Part shown: piece by piece, positions 56,844 through 64,000 of the stretch
How positions within the stretch are numbered: position 1 is the stretch's first letter
Layout of the letters: every line of letters starts with the position of its first letter
Origin: Cerrena zonata
Taxonomy: Eukaryota > Basidiomycota > Agaricomycetes > Polyporales > Cerrenaceae
NCBI GenBank assembly: GCA_038087015.1
Contig: JASBNA010000055.1
Location: 62,001 to 126,000, forward strand
Direction: 5' to 3'
Length of the DNA stretch: 64,000 nt
The notes under the pieces: generated by a model
Told to the model about the DNA's origin: nothing
Databases searched by the model: none
Seen by the model: only the letters and a program-made list of their open reading frames with translations
Program-made: the position numbers and the translations under genes

Positions 56844-58457
56844 TCAGCTAATTCTACTCTGTGAATTACGCTTGACCATCTCATATAACTTGGAAGCTTC
56901 AGCTTGGTTAATGGCATCACTAAAAGAAACCTGCTTCAAGTTGGTCAACTTCGACCAATTTATTTCACCGTCATTATAGCTGCTCAAACTAGTAATGTTG
57001 TTGTCTCGTAGTGATAGAATTTCCAAGTTAGCTGGAAATATAAACTTATCTAGACTTTTGATACCGCAATCACGTAGTATGAGTTCTTTCAAAGACTCGG
57101 GAAAAACCATTCTTTCTGTTGAATTCTTAAAGGTATTATCGTACCAATGTCCACATGAAAGATTAAGTTTGGTTAAATAAGGAGGGAACCTAAAGTACAG
57201 GTAGGGATCGCCTTCTATTGATTTCAACGAGCTTATGCTTCTTTGTTGTTCCAGCCAGTTTTCCAAATCTAACTTTTTCAATGATGTCGGTAAGTTTTTC
57301 AAATATCCAAGGTTTGTCACTTTTGACGAACTCAGGCTTATTTTTTCTAAGCTTTCTGGCCAACCATGGCTTAAGCGCTCTAACAAATCATTGTCTAAAT
57401 GTGAACCTTTTGAAAAAGAGTCACCATTGTTATCGGAGTAATTTTGGTTAAAATTTTGCAACACTTCGCAATGGACATTCCCAGAATCCAAGTATTGGCA
57501 CGAGTATCCTTGTCCGTAGCAGAGTTCATCGCCTAAGTCGATTTCTTTGATATTTGATGGCCATAATTGTTTACTCAGAAGGTCATCAATAAAAGCTTTT
57601 GAGTGTCTTCCAAACCTGATAAAGACCATTTCTAAAGACTCGGGTAGATCACTTATTCGAATATTGGATGCTCTACAGAAGAGACATAAAAGTTTCAAAT
57701 TAGGTGGAACTTCGATCAAGTCAATTTTCTTGCTATAAATCCCCGTGGAAGTCTTGAATTCTTCAGAATTGGGTGCGTCGTTGGCTTCGCCTAACATCGC
57801 AGTATCCTGGAATGAAAGCTTTATCAAGCTTGAAGGTAATGGAATGGCTGCTAAATTTGTACAGAATGGATCTCTAAGATCAAAATATTCTAATTTTTTA
57901 AAATTCAATAACCCTCCATTGGCTAATTCCTTAGCACAATTACCAATGTATTCAATACAGAGCTCCTGAATATCAGGAAGTGTGGTATATATCAACTTCA
58001 AATCGTCATTAGTCAAAGCACAATCCTCACGAACTTCGAGGCTGACTTTTCTAATTGTTCCAATGTATTCGCTATACTTCTTCAACTCGTTTATTAGCCA
58101 ATTTAAATTATCAAAAAGGACTATCAGAAGAACTTTTGGCTTGATATCATTCTGTGAACAGAAACTGAAGAACTTTTCTATATATTTCGATCCAGAAATC
58201 CGAGTGATAAGCAAGGTCCGATCAAAATCTTCGAAGTTCCTTTTAAATTCTTCATAGCAGTCAATGGTTGAAATTTCGTTTTCCTCATACGTGTCAGAAA
58301 CATTAACTTCTTCACTTAAAAGTGTACTAACTACAGCATCTCTAACTGCTTGATGAGGTGAATCAAGTAACTCGAATAATTCGGAGGAAGATAAGGATCC
58401 AAAATTTTTAATTGTGGCCTCTGGTGAGAGACCAGAAAGCTTGTCACTGTTCAGCAT
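56844..58457 (-). CDS. Leucine-rich-repeat protein of unknown function
   Basis: 537 residues from the ATG at 58455-58457 (MLNSDKLSGLSPEAT); the frame upstream opens at GTG only. It has at least ten irregular LRR units (about 130-520), for example LPDIQELCIEYIGN, FKKLEYFDLRDPF, LPTSLKKLDLENW, PESLKELILRDCG and PANLEILSLRDNN. The N-terminus (about 20-50, LSSSELFELLDSPHQAVRDAV) is F-box-like in position but not clearly so. The repeated form 'P-x-SL-x-L-x-L' is found in CUG-clade families of LRR proteins with no known function. I cannot assign an orthologue. tRNA-Ile ends 109 nt upstream on the same strand. Confidence 0.75.
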   Translation of the reverse strand: MLNSDKLSGLSPEATIKNFGSLSSSELFELLDSPHQAVRDAVVSTLLSEEVNVSDTYEENEISTIDCYEEFKRNFEDFDRTLLITRISGSKYIEKFFSFCSQNDIKPKVLLIVLFDNLNWLINELKKYSEYIGTIRKVSLEVREDCALTNDDLKLIYTTLPDIQELCIEYIGNCAKELANGGLLNFKKLEYFDLRDPFCTNLAAIPLPSSLIKLSFQDTAMLGEANDAPNSEEFKTSTGIYSKKIDLIEVPPNLKLLCLFCRASNIRISDLPESLEMVFIRFGRHSKAFIDDLLSKQLWPSNIKEIDLGDELCYGQGYSCQYLDSGNVHCEVLQNFNQNYSDNNGDSFSKGSHLDNDLLERLSHGWPESLEKISLSSSKVTNLGYLKNLPTSLKKLDLENWLEQQRSISSLKSIEGDPYLYFRFPPYLTKLNLSCGHWYDNTFKNSTERMVFPESLKELILRDCGIKSLDKFIFPANLEILSLRDNNITSLSSYNDGEINWSKLTNLKQVSFSDAINQAEASKLYEMVKRNSQSRIS

Positions 58458-58566
58458 GGTCTTGGGTAAAAAATTAGACTCCTTATTCCTTGTCACAACT
58501 ACATATCTATATATAGTTATCCATTTGGCCCATCATGAGTCAGGAAGATTAAAGTTTCAAAAAAAA

Positions 58567-58690
58567 TGCTCCAGGAGGGGATTGAACCCACGACCGTCGC
58601 GTTCCTCACACGACCGTGACTTATGGTATAACCAATATCGTCGTAACACGGCTATAAGCACGAAGCGCTAAACCTCTGCGCCACTGGAGC
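58567..58690 (-). tRNA. tRNA-Ile(UAU) with 50-nt intron
   Basis: Minus-strand tRNA, 124 nt including an intron of 50 nt (58603-58652) between positions 37 and 38. The acceptor GCTCCAG pairs with 3' CTGGAGC. The anticodon stem TCGTG/CGCGA flanks loop CTTATA-A, giving anticodon TAT. Its B box is GGTTCAATCCC. The T stem has one T-T mismatch (GTGGG/CCCTC), a possible error or a real variant. An eight-T run follows the 3' end on the minus strand. A second, perfect B-box-like word abuts the 5' end (58691-58701). S. cerevisiae tRNA-Ile(UAU) also carries an intron. Confidence 0.92.
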
Positions 58691-58701
58691 GGATTCGAAC
58701 C
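58691..58701 (-). promoter_or_regulatory. Perfect B-box word abutting the tRNA-Ile 5' end
   Basis: On the minus strand this reads GGTTCGAATCC, which fits the TFIIIC B-box consensus exactly. It ends right where the mature tRNA starts. The sequence upstream does not fold into a complete tRNA by eye, so it is either the 3' relic of a lost tRNA or an extra TFIIIC site. Confidence 0.6.
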
Positions 58702-60777
58702 GTCAAGCTGGGCAGTGCATTTTCCCGGAAAGGGGCCACGCACGACCACGCTAAAGGGCCAATTCCGATCGTTTTACGGAATGCGGATTGATATGTCGAT
58801 ATATGCTTCATTAGGTTTAAGAATTCAATGCTAAAAAAACTTTCTTATTAATGTATCAAATGGCTTTCTTGTAGTCTCTTGGTATTTCCAGAGCCTTTTA
58901 GGTTGTATTTAATTAAAAAAAATTAATAGATTTGTAACAAAAATTCCTCAATTTGAGGTAGTTAGTGCTCCAGAAGAGTTTCATTTATAGCTCAAACCTA
59001 CATTTCCGAACTTTCATTCCTTTTCATTTTAAAAAACAAGTTCTATTACGGCTATAAATTCTTCTTCAGGAAGATGTAAGCGTATGGTAGAGTATAGAAA
59101 GGATGAAGCTAAATACAAGAAATTCAAGACTTTGCTTTGATAACTAACCCTGTATGTCTTCAAGTAATACTCAAAGATACTTTCCACCGCTAGATAGCTT
59201 CTTGAATGCTAGAACCCACTTACAAAGTCTTCAGCTCTTGTTATTAAAATTACAAATATATTATCACGTCAATACGATGTGTTGATTAACGCTCTTCTCG
59301 GGGCTATTTTGACAACCTAAATTATATGCTTGTTGCCCATACTACCAGTTGTATTGAATCAGGTTACCAGTCTTCAGAATCCTCCTAGTTGAGGACATAC
59401 GACACGCCAATTATTCTTTGCACACTGAGTTTTTTTGCAGCAAAAAAAATCTTCCGACACTATAACCAACAGTATTTGGAAAAGCACAAATGTGAAAATA
59501 CGTTAGCCTAGGGAAAACCGTAGAACCGTTTATCATGACTTGAAACGTTATTATTTTTTTATACTTTTTTGCATTATTGTCACATTTCATTATAAATTCA
59601 ACGAAATTTTGAACTCTCAAATGAATGCATTACCCTGGTTCAATTGATAATACCAGGTAAAAGTCAATCAATTCGGCAATAAGATTTTAAAATTGATTTT
59701 GCCGATAAAGAATCTACACTCCCGCTAAACCATTCTACTAGATAAACGGCGAAACCCATACTGGAACTTTCCCAGAAATCAAGACAACAATTCAGATGTA
59801 CAACAAACCCAGCTTGGTATCGGCCCTTTGCAAGTCATTAGTCACTTCCCTAGGGTCGGTTCCATATGTCCGTTTCGATCTACTCTGCTGCTTTGAAGTA
59901 TTTCAGCTTCATCCCGTAATGACAGGAAAATCCGGACTCACTGAAAAGAAAACACAAATCCGCTATCTGTACACGGTTCCGATAAGCCTTAAAACAACAA
60001 TTAAAAAACGTTTATTCTAATTAGCCATCTATTTACACACCCAAAAGCCTAATACAAGCTTTGTGACTTGATGTTTACCTGTAGACACCGAATATACCTA
60101 TTTAACGTTCTGATTTACAATCTCACATTATCTGTTTCAGTTGCTAATTCATCTTAGCGGATGATAAGTCTTTTACAATAGCTCCAGCGTGAGATAACTC
60201 TAGCGTATCATGAGCAAAAGTTACGAAGCTCAAGCAATTCTAGCTCATATGTACTTTTCTGCCAAATCCCAGCCGCTAAACCCTTTACCATATCAGTCAT
60301 TTACCATCACAAACCGCTAACACTAAGCCGGCCAACGTTGTCTCAGTTATCTGTCCACATTGTTCAAGTCATTCTCCATTATCCCAAGCCCCCAACGTTT
60401 CTTTGACGAACGAATTTCAAGCTTATTTTAAGCCAAGATACTCGATGCCCACCTCCAAATAATACTCCCAATAGGTTTATCGTTATCGAGATAATCATCA
60501 CCGGTATATCATTGGCCGGAACGCAGACCCATACACCCATACAACGCCCCAATTAGGCAAAGGGATCCAGTGGACGCAAAAAAGCGAAACAACGAAAAAT
60601 CGGCCACCGGCACGACGTTCTTATCAGTTGAAAGAATTACTTACTAAATGCCGAGATGCAAGGTGATATAAACTTGGGCATTGGAATCACAATTTCTTGT
60701 CCTTTGATATAAATACAGAAGATGAATCCGGTGTCGGGTGTTGGAGAAATCAGTCTGGGGTGAACAAGGGTTAAAGA
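58702..60777. promoter_or_regulatory. 2.1-kb gene-free region upstream of the MEP gene, GATA-rich near the gene
   Basis: No supported gene; frames of 60-75 codons (for example 59411-59620 and 59796-60020) are featureless. GATA-factor cores are present towards the MEP start: GATAAG at 60163-60168, GATAA at 60193-60197, TTATC at 60347-60351 and 60483-60487, GATAA at 60490-60494 and CTTATC at 60620-60625. This fits nitrogen-regulated expression. It is the longest gap in the window. Confidence 0.55.
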
Positions 60778-62262
60778 ATGTCGACGATGTACGAAGCTTT
60801 ATTGAAACGAGAAACCTCGTTGGAAAAACAGACTTCAAGTATGGTTACTGCTGATGTAGTCTATATCTTATTTTGTTCCTTTGGGGTGTTTTTGATTACT
60901 CCGGGGATTGCAATGTACTATATGGGTTTTATGAAGAGAAAGAATATAGTGCAGGTGTTATTTCAAAGTTATATGACCACTGCGGTGGTGGTGATTCTTT
61001 GGTATTTGATTGGGTATTCAATTGCTAATTCACCTTCTAGTTCTTCTACCATGTATGGGGACTTGGCCCATGCTGCTTTGCATAATGAAGAGGCAAAACC
61101 CCTTTTAGAAGATGGTTCGATACCCTCAGTTGTTAATTTTTGTTTTAATGTTTTCTTCCCGGTTGCAACTGCACAAATTTTCTTGGGTGCAATTGGTGAA
61201 AGAGGTCGAGTATTACCTTCACAAATCATTGGGATATTATTCACTATCGCTGTTTATTCTCCACAAGCGTTCTGGACCTGGTCTGGATGGCTTTATAACC
61301 TCGGGGCCCTTGATTTTGCCGGGGGTGGTCCAGTCCATATTTCCAGTGGGGTTGCTTCTTTAGTTTACTCATTTTATCTTGGTCCAAGAGGACACCCTGA
61401 AGTTAAAATCGGTAAGGTTCCTCATTATAAGGGCCATTCTGCATTAACCACCTTTATTGGTGTCACTTTGATTTGGGGTGCTTGGTTTTGTTTCAATTCC
61501 GGTACTTTATTAGCAGTCAATACTAGAACTGGTTATATCTTTTTAAATACTATTTTAGCTTCTTCATTTGCCAGTGTCACCTATGTCATTTTGGATAAGC
61601 TCATCACTGGTAAGTATAGTTTAATGGCAGCCTGTGATGGGGTTATAGTTGGTTTGGTTAATATTACTCCAAGTTGTGGATTCTACCCACCTTGGGCTGC
61701 TGCAATTACTTCAATAATCAATGCTTCTATTTGTAGAAGTTTAGGAAACTTCAACCAATGGGCTGGTATTGATGATGCAAGTCATTCATTCGTTGTCATG
61801 GAGTTGGTGGGATTATTGGTTCAACCTTGACTGGGATTTTTGCATCCAAAACCATTGCTGGATACGATGGGGTTACAGATATTGAAGGTGGTTGGATCAA
61901 CGGACATTTTGTTCAGCTTGGTCACCAAATCGCTGCCTGGACTTCAATTGTTATTTGGACCGCAGTCTTCACCTATATTATCATTTTCATTGTTGATCAT
62001 ATTCCTGGTTGTAAGGTTACGGCCGATGCCGATGCCCAAGAAATGGGGATGGACTTTATATGAAATGTCCGAGACTTTAGATGAGTTTGGTAACAATTAT
62101 GATGAATTTTTCTCAAGCTATGCTCATAGATTACGGGAAATTGCCGATGCAATTGACCATCATAAGAATAGACACGGTACTATTGAAGTATTAGAGGGTA
62201 CATCAGCAAATGGTTCTAATTCAATCCATTCGGTGAATGTTCACTATGAACAAAAAGTGTAA
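60778..62262 (+). CDS. Mep-family ammonium transporter, two frame changes
   Basis: Plasma-membrane ammonium transporter (Amt/Mep/Rh family), about 495 residues after two frame changes. Eleven membrane helices are expected. Key blocks: FGVFLITPGIAMYYMGF, WTWSGWLYNLGALDFAGGGPVHISSG (first pore His present, as in Mep2 and unlike Mep1/Mep3, which have Glu), GVTLIWGAWFCFNSG, and in the second frame GGIIGSTLTGIFA preceded by HG if a missing C near 61797 is allowed (second pore His). The other change is at TTT 62055-62057. The C-terminal tail (about 420-495) starts QEMGMDLYEMSETLDEFG but lacks the usual GE(F/Y)-x-Y(D/E) regulatory motif. Divergent from typical Mep2, so I leave the paralogue unnamed. 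Confidence 0.85.
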
Positions 62263-62300
62263 TTCCTATATATAAGCTTTATATACTTAATAATATATCT

Positions 62301-62792
62301 TTAATGACAAGCCATAGATCTATCATCAGTTATAATTGGATTATTCCAGATATTATGTCCAATAACTGCTCCAATGACAACTGCCAACATAAACCACCCA
62401 TTATAAGTCATGAAAACTAGCATCAACATAAATGAATATCCAACCTGGAATCCGTAAAACAAACTTTGTTGTAATTTATACTTCTTGATAGTGTTAGAAT
62501 TGGTATTAGTGGTTCCATTAACCATATTAATATTTGTAACCTGCCATCTATTAAATAAGTTTTTAGTGAATTCATACCCCATTCCCAATAAAACAACAGC
62601 AACAAACGATATCACAAATTGCGTAAACGTCTTGATATGCCACCATTCATATATTATACAAGTATTCTTCCAATTCCAAGTAAATATCATATTCATCGAG
62701 CACATTTGATCCATTGGCATATCATGGCCCGGCATCTCGTGACCTGGCATTTCGTGGCCCGGCATGCTGTGGCCCATACTAGAGTGATCCAT
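62301..62792 (-). CDS. CTR2: Ctr2-like copper transporter
   Basis: 163-residue copper transporter, most like the vacuolar Ctr2 (189 in S. cerevisiae), which releases Cu(I) from the vacuole. A Met/His-rich N-terminus (MPGHEMPGHEMPGHDM) is followed by CSMNMIFTWNWKNTCIIYEWWHIKT, diagnostic of Ctr2. Three helices are predicted (about 55-75, 115-133, 135-153), the second with YSFMLMLVFMTYNGW (M-x3-M type). The C-terminal ACH ends as in yeast Ctr2. Convergent with the MEP gene, 38 bp apart. Confidence 0.92.
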   Translation of the reverse strand: MDHSSMGHSMPGHEMPGHEMPGHDMPMDQMCSMNMIFTWNWKNTCIIYEWWHIKTFTQFVISFVAVVLLGMGYEFTKNLFNRWQVTNINMVNGTTNTNSNTIKKYKLQQSLFYGFQVGYSFMLMLVFMTYNGWFMLAVVIGAVIGHNIWNNPIITDDRSMACH

Positions 62793-62986
62793 TCTTACTA
62801 TTCAACCTAATCTGTTCAACCTCTGTCTACTGGATATTATCCTGGTATTTATAGTATTAGCTCTATCTAAAGCAAATCCCGTTATTTGCTCAAAAATTTG
62901 CTCGCAGGGCTGGAAAAAACAGCAGTTTTTTTTTTTCCTTATTACTACTTCTTCATCCTTATCAAACATTCAAATCTACATTCGAG

Positions 62987-63643
62987 ATGAAATTGGTTAC
63001 TAAAGAAGAAAGAGAGGCTCATTTCAATCACATTCTTACTGAAGCCGGTAAAGGGTTGTTCTACGGGGCCGTTTTATCCACTGGGATTTTCTTCTACTTG
63101 AAAAAAAGACATACTGCCAGATTCAATACCTTCAACACCAGTATCAAAACATGTATTTTCTGTATTCCAACCATCGGGATGGGTGCCTTATGGGCAGATA
63201 ATGGTTCTGTTGAGTTCGATAAGTTGATGTACTCTTCCGACTACAGTCAATCCAAAGTCATGGAAGAACATCGTGAATGGGCTGCAATGTCTACTTCCGA
63301 CCGTATCATCACCGGGTTGAATTCCCATAAGTATAAGATCATCTTGGGTGCTTGGGCCGGTTCCTTATACGGATCCTGGGTCTTGGTTAACAGAGACAAA
63401 ATCATGACCACTGCCCAAAAAGCAGTCCAAGCAAGAATGTACGCCCAAGCCATTTCTATTATCTTGTTATTAGGTACTATTGTTTTGGCCATGAAAGAAG
63501 AAGAAATCAACAAAAGCAAACCACCTCCAATTCCCGAATGGAGAAAAGTCTTAATGCAAAAGGAAGCTGAAGAAAAAGAACTCCTTGAAGAAATCAAAAG
63601 AGCAAAAGCAAAAGCCGAAGCCATCGACAATAAGTCAAATTAA
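62987..63643 (+). CDS. RCF2: Respiratory supercomplex factor 2 (HIG1 domain)
   Basis: 218-residue inner mitochondrial membrane protein (224 in yeast Rcf2) that associates with cytochrome c oxidase and the III-IV supercomplex. The N-terminus is MKLVTKEEREAHF with two hydrophobic segments (about 22-40 and 52-68). The HIG1 domain (about 90-175) has SDRIITGLNSHKYKIILGAWAGSLYGSW and the conserved QAVQARMYAQAISIILLLGTI block, followed by a charged, Lys/Glu-rich tail. The first ATG is used and codes the usual start. Confidence 0.9.
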   Translation: MKLVTKEEREAHFNHILTEAGKGLFYGAVLSTGIFFYLKKRHTARFNTFNTSIKTCIFCIPTIGMGALWADNGSVEFDKLMYSSDYSQSKVMEEHREWAAMSTSDRIITGLNSHKYKIILGAWAGSLYGSWVLVNRDKIMTTAQKAVQARMYAQAISIILLLGTIVLAMKEEEINKSKPPPIPEWRKVLMQKEAEEKELLEEIKRAKAKAEAIDNKSN

Positions 63644-64000
63644 TAATTATTCATTCCAAATAGATTCTCCGTATAGATTCTCCATATATGTAACCCTGTT
63701 TATAGTCTTTAATTCATCTAATATCATATATCTCGACCGTAGTTTTGCAAATCCAGTTTATACTAACCTGTAATTTGTTCGTTTTCCATTACCCGTTCGG
63801 GCTCGAGAAAAATTCACACCAATCAAATCCGTCCAGATCGTCTTCTACGGCTCATTTTCATTTGCAAATCGTTCTCCTTCCAGTACTTTGTTCAATTGGC
63901 TTTTGCAATTGATTTTTGCAGTTGGTTTTTGCAATCTTTTAATGGGACAAAAGTTTAGCAAATGTTATCAATAGTTAAGCCATGCATAAGTATTGACGTC
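63644..64000. other. Intergenic at the right edge
   Basis: 357 bp downstream of RCF2. A TTTTGCAATTG/TTTTGCAGTTG series lies at about 63899-63936. No gene is seen before the window ends. Confidence 0.6.

Noticed and set aside
58702..60777. Centromere or replication origin in the longest gene-free gap
   Set aside because: Only 2.1 kb, no inverted repeats or G+C trough that I could define by eye, and the gap is adequately explained as a long regulated promoter of the MEP gene.

Overview
This is a nuclear chromosome segment of an ascomycete yeast of the CUG-Ser ('CTG') clade (Debaryomycetaceae/Metschnikowiaceae type). The evidence is compact and almost intronless genes of Saccharomycotina type, three nuclear tRNA genes (one with an intron after position 37), an RPS17 gene with a yeast intron (GTATGT, TACTAAC), and CTG codons at positions where orthologues carry serine (GTR1 at 597-599, PHO89 at 34627-34629). 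CTG should therefore be read as Ser throughout. I cannot name the species.

Layout. 1-7.2 kb: 5' part of GTR1 (TORC1 Rag GTPase), a frame-broken SEO1 permease, a secreted acid-sphingomyelinase-like phosphodiesterase with a strong Pho4-type promoter site, and CBC2. 7.4-16.9 kb: SCY1 pseudokinase, then a divergent pair, a LamB/YcsF protein and a 1281-aa biotin-dependent LamA/urea-carboxylase-like protein, followed by a DUF4336 metallo-hydrolase-like gene and a hotdog thioesterase. 17-26 kb: ASNSD1-like asparagine-synthase protein, a UPF0538 (C2orf76) homologue, an alpha-actinin, CKA2-like kinase, SLD7 and MRPL10. 27.5-37.7 kb: tRNA-Thr followed by TFC1, then DPM3, an oxidoreductase-like mitochondrial protein, a SulP transporter and PHO89. 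37.5-43.8 kb: tRNA-Leu followed by TFC8, an EI24/LDS-like membrane protein and a serine/threonine dehydratase. 44-58.5 kb: CHL1, a prolyl-4-hydroxylase-like dioxygenase, BIG1, TDA3, a coiled-coil orphan, RPS17, ADA2, a secretory-route membrane protein, UTP6, and an LRR orphan preceded by tRNA-Ile(UAU). 60.8-63.6 kb: a MEP ammonium transporter, CTR2 and RCF2.

Functional threads. (1) Nitrogen: the lam pair shares a 328-bp promoter with GATA motifs and a repeated TTCCCGCTAA motif. The MEP gene also has a long GATA-rich upstream region. (2) Phosphate: the sphingomyelinase-like gene and PHO89 both carry CACGTGGG. (3) Pol III: the two TFIIIC subunit genes (TFC1, TFC8) each start about 118 bp after the 3' end of a tRNA gene on the same strand, which suggests TFIIIC feedback. 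A third tRNA sits 109 bp before the LRR gene, so the arrangement is not exclusive to TFIIIC genes.

Quality note. Eight genes are interrupted by about 15 single-base frame changes, mostly in or beside short homopolymers, with conserved coding on both sides. I read these as probable sequence or assembly errors rather than true pseudogenes, but this is unproven.
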